A stretch of DNA of 64,000 bases from Caryophanales bacterium UBA4278 (GTDB lineage: Bacteria; Bacillota_I; Bacilli_A; RFN20; CAG-826). The notes below the pieces were generated by a model that was not told where the DNA came from, ran no database searches, and saw only the letters and a program-made list of their open reading frames with translations. Below are positions 53,701 to 61,960 of the stretch, piece by piece. The position numbers and the translations under genes are program-made. The stretch is taken from assembly GCA_002395065.1 (NCBI GenBank), contig DGVS01000007.1, positions 62,001-126,000 on the forward strand, in the 5' to 3' direction. How positions within the stretch are numbered: the first letter of the stretch is position 1; each line of letters starts with the position of its first letter.

Positions 53701-53828
53701 CCCGTGAATGTTATAAGAAATACTGGCTCTTTGACGTCACGTATTCGATTAAGATTGGCGAAGGACAAGAAACACTTAACTCTGTTACCGCCGGTCGTAC
53801 ATCAAGTGATGATCCATATGGATATTAA
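50790..53828 (+). CDS. oppA: peptide-binding lipoprotein of an Opp ABC transporter
   Basis: A 1012-residue lipoprotein with lipobox ALSGC (Cys22), followed by an Ig-like segment (about 30-115) and then a very large SBP_bac_5-like solute-binding region. It is much longer than typical OppA (about 550 residues). Aromatic and acidic residues dominate, as in peptide-binding clefts. AGGAGG lies 8 bases before the ATG. Position between the surface protease and OppBCDF makes it the likely peptide receptor. The fold is inferred from context and partial motifs, not from a full match. Confidence 0.75.
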   Translation: MKKTHIISFAFAALMSVAALSGCSKNGSDIPLEFDFSIGIEGDYSALEISDQKYRLVVYDNGVDTQRREYTYKSSNEAYASVVPTTGFITTHAPGRVRFTVTETRSGIEEYKVINVIEASDKATGGYNYSAAATEEQIDERTEILGKLEKYAMDTHLTGISLFENGGYVCYSDRSHDLLGDRRYVTGFGYGLLSDSDPFTEPLSGSAVDKEFPLYYHTASSSDPLTINALDASGSQVSDLSGYITSSYFSTKLNNEGTNAIWYPLLADRNAHVTDPETDNPMMFHLGPKNGSGMYTGWRIYVRTDLAYKYNGTLANPDPAYQSFNNYPVKLADYEFALRFLLTGSHNLKRGNEMAADTSYGIKGANSYNALTKSSTSDAFNETTWENMKKSHKLGIRTGEVTADKPEVYEGEGRNYPVGKYIEFELINPIDSFTAMYTLSSSLYSPLPKEFIQKIGARADGEIDDESIKRASKRYGTFNNNDTVPSQMKNNIVESTICLGAYYLNKWDKETRIVFTHNTDWFEYKEGRYQIEGVRMRINTSINENPDAYYNDFINGNLDSCSLPQKHLKEKSNVELHCRKVPGDSVFKLNVNSCTREQWDERFGPSGKISAGHSWDVKPWMSNDAFLNGLFWSIDRKSFAEKRGVEPSINYFSDSYMSYPQKNISYNSTQAHKDAVKSYHNVINKGGEQIDDYGYNKDKAVTYFKTAVSQLVKQGKLNYGTSENPTVIKIEIWWMYQSDITDYGTDIKGYFETAFNDPSVSHGRIKLNVVNNAVTVWEYVYDQHLQVGEFDLGFGAISGNTYNPLNFLEVLKSDNSSTFTLNWGADTSKIDDRYPLVYKDNKYSFDALWEVADHGGVVKDGVNVKPVEECYLSTFSTLSSGSAKTDTSVELEYKFVEDVGESVKFAMESVSLYVIGGQIFGEDDGVSYDKDAHMITLTYDAQKAIEESIQKANKWDAATYTGDEKYKDHLTRECYKKYWLFDVTYSIKIGEGQETLNSVTAGRTSSDDPYGY

Positions 53829-53847
53829 TAGTGAAAGGAGAAAATTG

Positions 53848-55038
53848 ATGAAAAAGAAAACACATATTCTACTTCTTCCACTGATGTTCTTGTTAGTGGG
53901 CTGTAATAGCAGTGCACACCAAGAATTTTCACCAAGCGAATCTGGTTCATATTCACCTGTTTCGATTCAGGACCTCTCATTCTTTGCTTTAAAGGATGTT
54001 GATGTTTCGATTACTGTTGATGAAACATATGAATTACGTTCCATTTTTAATCCAGTGCTTTCACCTCTTCCAAGTGTCACATATGTTTCTAGTGACCCAA
54101 GCGTTGTCAGTGTCAGCACTAGCGGAATCATCACCGGAAAAAGTAGCGGTTTTGCAAAAATAACCGCAAATTGCGGTCAATTTTCGAGTGAATGTACCGT
54201 TAGCGTAACTAAAGCAAACTCGAAAACTACCGCAGTCACGAATTTAAATCAGATTTTTAAGGAACAAAATAAAGAATCCTTTGTCAAACCTGATTATCTT
54301 GCTGTTCATGAACGATCCAATTATGTCCTTTATAAGGATGGCGAAATCATGAACGAAAGTGAAGGCTTTGAAGAGACAGTCATGTCCAAAGAAAACGCCT
54401 ATATTTATATTAATGATACATACGAAAAACGCTATGGCGTCGTTGGTGGTAACCCAACTTATTCCGTTGGAATGTGGCTCTTCTATTGTACCGAGGAATT
54501 TGAAACGTTCATTTTCCATGAGACACATGGTGTTCGTCGTTATTTAAAGGTTGACTGTGCGAAATACATCGAGTCTGGTGACCGTTGGGGCGCGATTGGC
54601 GAAGTGATGGGTAACATCTTTACTAACTATTTCTCCATCTTAGAGCGTCAATACCTCACCGTTGCCGATGCAGCTACACTCAAATCAGAAGTAATCTCAA
54701 ACGTCGCGGAGGCTCGTGCTGATGATTATGGCGGTGCCTATGCTAACAGCAAAGATGTCTATAAGAAACAAAAAATGGATTACGATTTACAACGCATTTT
54801 TGGAATTCCAGCATCTGGTGGACTTTGTGACATCGAGATGAGCGATGAATACTACTTTAGCGATAACTACTGCAAATATTGTAACTTTGCCCAGGTTACA
54901 AGCTATAACTGGAGAGGGAATGACTATGTTTACGACCAACGTGGTTGGAGAGCATACGACATTGAAGCGAAACCTCTATATTATCCAGATATTAAAGCGG
55001 AAGGTTGGACCGAAGGAGAAGATATCTTTGATATCTAA
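53848..55038 (+). CDS. lipoprotein with Ig-like domain, Opp operon accessory
   Basis: A 396-residue lipoprotein: lipobox LLVGC (Cys20), a Big_2-like Ig domain (about 60-125: YVSSDPSVVSVSTSGIITG) and a C-terminal globular domain (about 135-396) that I do not recognise, with EEFETFIFHETHGVRRYL and several Cys residues (C...CKYC near 345). AAAGGAG selects the ATG at 53848. Sitting between the binding protein and the permeases, it may be a second receptor, a processing enzyme or a scaffold. FHETHG resembles a metal-site motif, but that alone does not prove a protease. Confidence 0.7.
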   Translation: MKKKTHILLLPLMFLLVGCNSSAHQEFSPSESGSYSPVSIQDLSFFALKDVDVSITVDETYELRSIFNPVLSPLPSVTYVSSDPSVVSVSTSGIITGKSSGFAKITANCGQFSSECTVSVTKANSKTTAVTNLNQIFKEQNKESFVKPDYLAVHERSNYVLYKDGEIMNESEGFEETVMSKENAYIYINDTYEKRYGVVGGNPTYSVGMWLFYCTEEFETFIFHETHGVRRYLKVDCAKYIESGDRWGAIGEVMGNIFTNYFSILERQYLTVADAATLKSEVISNVAEARADDYGGAYANSKDVYKKQKMDYDLQRIFGIPASGGLCDIEMSDEYYFSDNYCKYCNFAQVTSYNWRGNDYVYDQRGWRAYDIEAKPLYYPDIKAEGWTEGEDIFDI

Positions 55039-55064
55039 TCTCGTTATTAGGAAAGGAGAAAAAA

Positions 55065-56123
55065 ATGCTTAAGTACTCAATTAAACGTATCATTCTAGCA
55101 TTCGTGACCACGTTCATTATTTTGACGCTCACATTTTTCCTCATTAAATCACTTGGTCCAGCTAAAATCGCTTCTAGCAAACCAGCGGAAGTTTACTCCT
55201 TCTATGAAACACAAGTCGAATACGGATACTGTGTCTCCTTTGACTCAATTCATCCAGAACTAGGAAGCTTCTTAGCTAAGTATGATGTCCCGGGCACTAG
55301 TAAGGTCATCTACTATTATGAAAAACCGATTGTTGAACAATACGGTGAATGGATTAAAAACATTGTTACCAAATTTGACTGGGGTCGTTCCACACATATT
55401 GACCCAGGCGCAAGCGCCATCTATATCATTGCGGAACGTTTACCAGTTTCCTTAAAGATTAATATTATTTCTGTTGTTTTATCCGTTCCACTTGGAATCG
55501 GCTTAGGTATCTTAGCCGGTTTAAAGAAAAATACCTGGGTTGACCACACCATCTCCACATCCGTCATGGTGTTCATCTCCATTCCATCGTTCGTTGTTAT
55601 TACCTTCCTCCTTTGGGGCTTAGCGTATCATGGCAACTTACCAACCGAATGGCCAACCCCTGATAAATCAGATGGAGTGAAAGCACTTGGTTATATTATT
55701 CCAGTCTTATCTCTATCATTTGGTTCGATCTGCGGCTACACCCGTTTCGTTCGTGCGGAACTTTGTGAAGTTATGTCGAGTGAATACTTATTACTCGCCC
55801 GAACCAAAGGCTTAACCAAACGTCAAGCCATTATGCGTCACGCTTTACGTAACGCATTCGTCCCAATTCTTCCATCGATCCTTGCCGAATTCATCGGTAT
55901 CTTCTCTGGATCAATGATTCTTGAAAAGATTTATAGCATTGGTGGAATTGGAGACTTATATATTCGTGCTCTTTCTGCAGGTAATACCGCGGACAGAGAC
56001 TTAAACGTTTTAATGGTTGATATGGCCATCTTCACGATTGTCGGATTACTTGCGGGAGTAATTCTCGACCTCTCTTATGGCTTTATTGATCCACGTATTC
56101 GTATGGGAGAAAAGAACTCATAA
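55065..56123 (+). CDS. oppB: oligopeptide ABC transporter permease OppB
   Basis: A 352-residue permease with six membrane segments. The EAA loop TRFVRAELCEVM...LARTKGLTKRQAIMRHALRN and the C-terminal GGIGDLYIRAL are family hallmarks. The first extracytoplasmic loop is about 50 residues longer than in standard OppB (about 306 residues). AAAGGAG precedes the ATG. It overlaps oppC by 1 base. Confidence 0.94.
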   Translation: MLKYSIKRIILAFVTTFIILTLTFFLIKSLGPAKIASSKPAEVYSFYETQVEYGYCVSFDSIHPELGSFLAKYDVPGTSKVIYYYEKPIVEQYGEWIKNIVTKFDWGRSTHIDPGASAIYIIAERLPVSLKINIISVVLSVPLGIGLGILAGLKKNTWVDHTISTSVMVFISIPSFVVITFLLWGLAYHGNLPTEWPTPDKSDGVKALGYIIPVLSLSFGSICGYTRFVRAELCEVMSSEYLLLARTKGLTKRQAIMRHALRNAFVPILPSILAEFIGIFSGSMILEKIYSIGGIGDLYIRALSAGNTADRDLNVLMVDMAIFTIVGLLAGVILDLSYGFIDPRIRMGEKNS

Positions 56124-58336
56124 TGAAAAAGAAAAATGATGAATTTGAACTTCTAAAAGATTTACCTGAGGCCGCCCGCGATCCTGAGATCAAGGCTGAA
56201 GATTTTGAACTTGTCGCCACAGATACGACAATTCATGAACAGAAGTTCCAAACTAAACCAACAACCTTCTTCCGTGACTGCTTAAGAAGATTCCGCAAAA
56301 ACAAATCTTCTGTTGTTGCGACATGTATTTTGGGTGTCTTATTGCTTTTAGCAATCATTGTTCCAATTGCTTCACCATATGATGTTAGTGCTGATGCAAC
56401 AAACCTCGACTTTGAATACCTTGAACCAAAACTATTTGATGCTGGTACAGGATTCTGGGATGGAACAAGAAGATACGAAAACTACTCTGTTGACGTTAGT
56501 GCTAAACCAGACGCCAAAACTGAAGAAGAAAAACAAGAATACTGGTGGCCAAACAAGACTTTCTTTAGAGAGTCTGCCATTAGTAAAAAAGAATTCTCGG
56601 ATGAAACATACATCAATTCCATCTCTGACTATGGTAAAGACGGATTTATCCGTCATACCTTAGTGAAGGATATGAAAGATGATTATGCCGAATTATCCAC
56701 CCAAATCATCGAGGAAGAACTTGATTTAACAACAACTTCCATCAAAATTACTTCTTTTGATACTTATGATCTAGACAAGATTAATCTTCTTCCAAAAGAA
56801 GAAGCTCAACCACTTGATAGTAACTACACCTTAACGGAAGCTGGTCTCTATCTTGTTGCGATTGATGAAGATAGTGAAGATCCAACAAAAGAAGTTAAAA
56901 CTTATTATGAAATTGTTGAACCAAAGATGACTCAAGACATTGGCTCAGCTGTTTTAAGTAAGAAAACTGCAGCAGTGGATGTAGCTACTGCTTTAGCACA
57001 GCACGGTGAAACACGCACTTCATTTAAGAAGTACTACTTCACTGTTGGTATCGAAAACAAACACGAAAACAAGAATAAATGTACCTTAATTAAGTCTCTT
57101 GTTTTTGATGTTAGTGGAAACGAAGAAATCAAATCCATGTTATGCGACTATGAAAAAGTTGTTGATGAACAAACAGTCCAGAACAATGGTGCTTCCTTTA
57201 CTGATGCTTCTAGCTCCTTTAGAGAGGAACCAGAAGATAAGTACGATAAGAACAAACCAAATTATGCTTACTTAACTCATAACTCGAACCGCGGTAAAGG
57301 TATCTTTATGTCTAAGACATACCTTGTCTCATTCGTTTATGACACATATGAAGCAAAACTTGGTACACGTTTAACCACAGTTTCTTATAGTGACCTCAAA
57401 GCTTACTCTCGTGCTCATGTTTCTACCAGGAACAAATGGGGTAAGAAACTGATGAATATCAACATTGACATCACCGACGAAGGTGGTGCATGGCATGTTG
57501 ATGAATCAACATTCATTTGTGAAATCCTTGAGCCAGAACTTTGTCCGTTAGCGAAAAATCTCACGATTGACGATATCTGGGTCCATCCAGATGGCGATGG
57601 TTTCATCATCGAAGGCTATGTGACGATGTATAAGTACTATGGTTATAGTACAATGCCAAAATTTATCCTTGGTACCGATAAGAATGGTAAAGACATGTTT
57701 AAATACGTCTTTGACGGTCTACGTTGGTCCCTCCTACTTGGTATCATCTCTTCCGCCGTCTGCTTTGTCTTCGGTTTGATCTGGGGTGCCATCTGCGGAT
57801 ATTTCGGTGGCAACGTTGACTTAATCATGGAACGCTTTACCGATATTCTCTCTGGTATTCCATGGATTGTCGTAATGACTTTAGTCATCATTCACCTAGG
57901 TTCGAACTTTGTATCGTTTGCGATCGCTTTGTGTCTAACCGGGTGGATTGGAACAGCGGCAACAACGCGAACGCAGTTCTATCGATTTAGATCTCGAGAA
58001 TACGTTTTAGCGTCTCGTACATTAGGCGCAAGCGATGCTCGACTCATTTCCAAACACATCTTACCAAACGCGATGGGTACAATTATTACCTCAGCGGTCT
58101 TAATGATCCCAAGTGTCATCTTCTCTGAAGCAACGATTTCCTACTTAGGACTTGGCTTTAAGAACTTAAGTTCACTTGGTGTTATTCTCTCGAATAACCA
58201 GACTGAGTTACAACAGTATCCATATCTATTAATCTTCCCAGCCGTCATTATTGCCTTGTTAATGATTTCATTTAACTTATTTGGTAATGGATTACGTGAT
58301 GCGGTGAACCCAAGCTTGAAAGGAGAAGGTGAATAA
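56123..58336 (+). CDS. oppC: oligopeptide ABC transporter permease OppC with large extracytoplasmic insertion
   Basis: A 737-residue permease; standard OppC has about 300. TM1 is at about 62-84, and the conserved core resumes at MPKFILGTDKNGKDMFKYVF (about 512-531) and the next membrane segments (from about 533), including the EAA loop (REYVLASRTLGASDARLISK) and NLFGNGLRDAVNP at the end. The approximately 400 residues between TM1 and TM2 form an extra domain outside the membrane. Overlaps oppB and oppD by 1 base each. The insertion has no domain I recognise. Confidence 0.9.
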   Translation: MKKKNDEFELLKDLPEAARDPEIKAEDFELVATDTTIHEQKFQTKPTTFFRDCLRRFRKNKSSVVATCILGVLLLLAIIVPIASPYDVSADATNLDFEYLEPKLFDAGTGFWDGTRRYENYSVDVSAKPDAKTEEEKQEYWWPNKTFFRESAISKKEFSDETYINSISDYGKDGFIRHTLVKDMKDDYAELSTQIIEEELDLTTTSIKITSFDTYDLDKINLLPKEEAQPLDSNYTLTEAGLYLVAIDEDSEDPTKEVKTYYEIVEPKMTQDIGSAVLSKKTAAVDVATALAQHGETRTSFKKYYFTVGIENKHENKNKCTLIKSLVFDVSGNEEIKSMLCDYEKVVDEQTVQNNGASFTDASSSFREEPEDKYDKNKPNYAYLTHNSNRGKGIFMSKTYLVSFVYDTYEAKLGTRLTTVSYSDLKAYSRAHVSTRNKWGKKLMNINIDITDEGGAWHVDESTFICEILEPELCPLAKNLTIDDIWVHPDGDGFIIEGYVTMYKYYGYSTMPKFILGTDKNGKDMFKYVFDGLRWSLLLGIISSAVCFVFGLIWGAICGYFGGNVDLIMERFTDILSGIPWIVVMTLVIIHLGSNFVSFAIALCLTGWIGTAATTRTQFYRFRSREYVLASRTLGASDARLISKHILPNAMGTIITSAVLMIPSVIFSEATISYLGLGFKNLSSLGVILSNNQTELQQYPYLLIFPAVIIALLMISFNLFGNGLRDAVNPSLKGEGE

Positions 58337-60033
58337 TGGAACAAAAAGAAATTGTTTTATCCGTGAAAGATCTTCGCGTGAACTTCTCTACCGACCACGG
58401 TTATGTTCAAGCTGTTCGCGGTGTTTCCTTTGATTTATATAAAGGAGAAACCCTCTGTATTGTTGGTGAATCTGGTTCAGGTAAATCAGTCACCTCCAAA
58501 ACAATCATGGGTATTTTAGCTGCTAACGGTCGGATCGTTGGTGGCTCCATCATGTACCAAGGTGAAGACCTCACCAAGGTTAGTGAAGACGAATTCCATC
58601 GCATTCGCGGTAATAAGATTGGAATGATCTTCCAAGATCCTCTTAGCTCACTCAACCCAATTGTTCGGATTGGTAAACAAATTACCGAAGCAATGCTGGT
58701 CAACAATGACCGCATGAAACGTCTTTATGAAGAAAAGGTTGCTGATGAACTTGTTGCGTACCGTAACGCCCAAACCGAACTTCGTACTGGTTTAAATAAA
58801 GGCAAAGAACTAGTCAAGTTCTATAAGAGCGAGAAAAAGAAGGAAGTTGCTAAAGCAAAAAGCTATGCACATAACGAGAAAGAATCTCGTTTATACACTT
58901 TAAAACAAACTTCTGGAGCAAATCTATTTGAGATTCAAAATGATGATTCTTTAACGGATGCCGAGAAGTATATTAAGTCTCGTTATCTTGAAGAAGATAC
59001 CATCGACGAAAAAAAGAAGATTTCTAAGTTCGCGAAAGAGCTTGATAAGTCCACCAAGGACAAAGTCAACAAAGTCAAAGCTGAATTTGATGAAAAGATT
59101 GCTAAGGCTAAAGCCGAAGCCAAATCCGAAAAAGGTGATTTGATTGCTAAATACAAACCACTTATTAAGGAAAATAAGGCGAAATACAAAGAAGCTTCGA
59201 AGAAAGCGAAACAAGAAGTCAAAGAATACAAACACGAACTCAAAGTCAAATGCGATGAAGATATCGCCAAAATCAAACTTGATACAGACGATCGACAAGA
59301 GCAGAAGGAAAAGATTGAGAAACGTAAAGCCGAATACATTGCTTCAATTAAGATCACTAAAGCCGAAGCTAAAGCTAGAGCTTTAAAGATTATGGCTGAA
59401 GTCGGTATTCCAAACCCAGAAAAACGTTTCCGTCAATATCCATTTGAGTTCTCCGGTGGTATGAGACAACGTATTGTTATTGCGATTGCCTTAACCGCTG
59501 ACCCAGATATTCTCATCTGTGACGAACCAACAACCGCTCTTGACGTGACGATTCAAGCACAGATTCTTGAACTCATTAACCGTCTTAAACGTGAGCGTGA
59601 ATTATCATGTATCTTCATTACCCACGACTTAGGTGTCGTGGCCAACATGGCTGACCGTGTCGCGGTGATGTATGCTGGTAAGATTGTTGAATATGGCTTA
59701 GAAGAAGATATCTTCTATGATCCACGTCACCCATACACCTGGGCTCTACTTTCCTCGATTCCTGATATTGATAGCAAGGAAAAACTCGAGGCGATCCCAG
59801 GAACACCTCCAAATATGATTTATCCACCAATTGGAGATGCGTTTGCCTTACGTAGTAAATACGCCATGGCAATCGACTTTAAGAAAGAGCCACCTTTATT
59901 TAAGGTGTCTGATACACATTATGCTGCCACATGGCTTCTTGATCCACGTGCACCAAAGGTAGAAATGCCAAAGATTGTTAAAACTCGTATCGAGAACTCT
60001 TTAAAAGCAGCGAAGAAAGGAGCGAAAAAATAA
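58336..60033 (+). CDS. oppD: oligopeptide ABC transporter ATPase OppD with coiled-coil insertion
   Basis: A 565-residue ATPase compared with about 330 in typical OppD. Walker A GESGSGKS (44-51), Q-loop FQDPLSSLNP (99-108), signature FSGGMRQR (about 372) and Walker B LICDEPTTALD (about 392) are intact. About 215 residues (130-345), rich in Lys/Glu/Ala and predicted coiled coil by pattern, are inserted between the Q-loop and the signature, in the helical subdomain. The C-terminal oligopeptide domain (GTPPNMIYPP) is present. Overlaps oppC and oppF by 1 base. Confidence 0.92.
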   Translation: MEQKEIVLSVKDLRVNFSTDHGYVQAVRGVSFDLYKGETLCIVGESGSGKSVTSKTIMGILAANGRIVGGSIMYQGEDLTKVSEDEFHRIRGNKIGMIFQDPLSSLNPIVRIGKQITEAMLVNNDRMKRLYEEKVADELVAYRNAQTELRTGLNKGKELVKFYKSEKKKEVAKAKSYAHNEKESRLYTLKQTSGANLFEIQNDDSLTDAEKYIKSRYLEEDTIDEKKKISKFAKELDKSTKDKVNKVKAEFDEKIAKAKAEAKSEKGDLIAKYKPLIKENKAKYKEASKKAKQEVKEYKHELKVKCDEDIAKIKLDTDDRQEQKEKIEKRKAEYIASIKITKAEAKARALKIMAEVGIPNPEKRFRQYPFEFSGGMRQRIVIAIALTADPDILICDEPTTALDVTIQAQILELINRLKRERELSCIFITHDLGVVANMADRVAVMYAGKIVEYGLEEDIFYDPRHPYTWALLSSIPDIDSKEKLEAIPGTPPNMIYPPIGDAFALRSKYAMAIDFKKEPPLFKVSDTHYAATWLLDPRAPKVEMPKIVKTRIENSLKAAKKGAKK

Positions 60034-61910
60034 TGAAACTCAAACGTGAAGTTAGCTATCGCCCTGAACTCGTTGAACAAGGGGTTGAATTATCTGTTCG
60101 ACACTTAAAGCAATATTTTAACTTTGGTCACGGACGTAATTCGTTTAAAACAAAAGCCGTGCATGATGTCTCTTTCGACATCAAAAAAGGCGAATGTTTT
60201 GGTCTTGTTGGTGAATCCGGTTGTGGTAAAACCACAACAGGTCGTTCATTAATTCGTCTCTACCACATTACCAGTGGTTCCATTTATTTTGAAGGTTACC
60301 GAATTAGTGCTGGACGAAGATGGAACGATAAGGAAATTAAGTGGTCCCGTATTAAAGGACATAACAAGATTAAAGAACTTCGTCACGAAGCTAGCCTAAA
60401 ACTTCAAGAAGAAAAGGATAGCGCTAAACGCAAAGAAATTGTTCGTAAGCGTGATGAAGAAATCAAAAAGATTAAAGCTCACATTAAATCAACTCGTAAG
60501 GAGCAAAAAGAAGCCATTGCTCAAATTAAGTACGACAACAAACATGTCGATAAGAAATTAATGAGCAAGATGCAGATGATTTTCCAGGATCCAGTTGATT
60601 CTCTTGACCCACGTATGACTGTCGAAGACATCATTCAAGAAGGTCTTCGTATCCAAGGCGAGAACAATAAGTTCGCCAACTCTCGAAAAGTGGCCGAAGT
60701 TCTCGAAAGAGTTGGATTAATTCCAGAATATGCTTCTCGTTATCCACACGAATTCTCTGGTGGACAACGTCAGCGTATCGGTATTGCTCGTGCACTCGTG
60801 ATGAATCCAAGATTCCTCATCTGCGACGAACCAATCTCCGCCTTGGACGTCTCGATCCGTGCCCAAATCATTAACTTGTTAAATGATTTAAAAGAGGAAA
60901 TGGGCTTAACAATCATGTTTATTGCTCACGACTTATCTGTCGTCAAATATTTCTGTGACCGTATTGGTGTGATGTATTTTGGTCAACTCGTTGAGTTAGC
61001 CAGTTCTGATGAACTCTTTAGACATCCATTACACCCATACACCAACGCCTTATTGTCGGCTATTCCAAAGCCAGATCCAATCAGCGAAAAGAAACGTCAA
61101 AGAATTGTCTATAAACCAGATGAAGTTCACGATTATTCTAAAGAAAAGCCACAGCTTGTGGAAATTGTTCCAGGACACTGGGTTTTAGCCAATAAGCCAG
61201 AAATCAAGAAATATAAAGAAGTGATTGCTTCGATTGATAAAGAAGCACCAGTTGTTTCAAAAGCTGAAGAAAAGGCGAAAGAAAAAGCCTTGAAAGAAGC
61301 TCTTCGTAAACAAGAAGAAGAAACTAAAGCGCTTGAAAGAGCAAAAGCCGCTGAAGAAGCTCGTAAAGCTCAAGAAGCAGCCAAAGCAGAAGAAGAACAA
61401 CGTCGTAAGCGCGAATACGCTCGTGCCCATCGCGATTCTAATCCAGATGTTCCACGTATGTTTAAGTCCGAACCTGCTAAAAAGGCAAAAGAACCAAGAT
61501 TTGCTAATGAAAATGAGCGTGAAGTGGCGGAAAGACTACGTCGCTATCGTCCTGAAGCTGAACAACGTCCAGCCCTCTTAGACAAGAAAGAAGAACATTA
61601 TGATCTTCCACTCTTTACAAAGAAAGTCGAGCCAAAAGAAGAACATGTCGAACTTCGAATGTTTGAGAAGAAACCTGTTCAGGCAAAGTTAGAAGAAAGT
61701 GTTAGTGCTCCAAAACTTGAAAGCAACAAACTTGTCCATCTAACCAAAAACGCCAAAGGTGAATATCAACTTAAACAAGTTGGCGAATCTAAACCAATTG
61801 CTGTCTTCAAGAGTAATGACGAAGCGATGAAATTCGCTTACGCCTTAAAAGAAGTTAATGGTGTATCCGTTTGTGCTCGTGATGAAAACGGCAAAGTTTA
61901 CAAGATTTAA
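60033..61910 (+). CDS. oppF: oligopeptide ABC transporter ATPase OppF with insertion and long C-terminal extension
   Basis: A 625-residue ATPase; typical OppF is about 320. Walker A GESGCGKTT (60-68), Q-loop FQDPVDSLDP (about 185), signature FSGGQRQR (about 241) and Walker B LICDEPISALD are intact. A charged helical insertion (about 95-175) lies before the Q-loop. After the nucleotide-binding core, residues about 410-560 are a charged Ala/Glu/Lys/Arg helix and linker, and the last 60 (LVHLTKNAKGEYQLKQVGES onward) resemble a small DUF2188-like domain. A strong terminator follows. Confidence 0.92.
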   Translation: MKLKREVSYRPELVEQGVELSVRHLKQYFNFGHGRNSFKTKAVHDVSFDIKKGECFGLVGESGCGKTTTGRSLIRLYHITSGSIYFEGYRISAGRRWNDKEIKWSRIKGHNKIKELRHEASLKLQEEKDSAKRKEIVRKRDEEIKKIKAHIKSTRKEQKEAIAQIKYDNKHVDKKLMSKMQMIFQDPVDSLDPRMTVEDIIQEGLRIQGENNKFANSRKVAEVLERVGLIPEYASRYPHEFSGGQRQRIGIARALVMNPRFLICDEPISALDVSIRAQIINLLNDLKEEMGLTIMFIAHDLSVVKYFCDRIGVMYFGQLVELASSDELFRHPLHPYTNALLSAIPKPDPISEKKRQRIVYKPDEVHDYSKEKPQLVEIVPGHWVLANKPEIKKYKEVIASIDKEAPVVSKAEEKAKEKALKEALRKQEEETKALERAKAAEEARKAQEAAKAEEEQRRKREYARAHRDSNPDVPRMFKSEPAKKAKEPRFANENEREVAERLRRYRPEAEQRPALLDKKEEHYDLPLFTKKVEPKEEHVELRMFEKKPVQAKLEESVSAPKLESNKLVHLTKNAKGEYQLKQVGESKPIAVFKSNDEAMKFAYALKEVNGVSVCARDENGKVYKI

Positions 61911-61916
61911 CTAATT

Positions 61917-61955
61917 TAAAAACCCAGTCATCAGTTCAAGTGGCTGGGTTTTTTA
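61917..61955 (+). terminator. terminator of the subtilase-Opp operon
   Basis: The stem AAACCCAG/CTGGGTTT with a 15-base loop is followed by a run of T, 7 bases after oppF. Confidence 0.9.
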
Positions 61956-61960
61956 TTTGG

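Noticed and set aside
53704..53847. N-terminal extension of the Opp-operon lipoprotein
   Set aside because: It overlaps the end of the oppA-like gene in another frame; AAAGGAG and the lipoprotein signal start at 53848.
58951..59357. Phe- and Ser-rich minus-strand frames of 115 and 124 codons
   Set aside because: They are the complement of the Lys/Glu-rich coiled-coil insertion in oppD, which yields long open antisense frames by composition.
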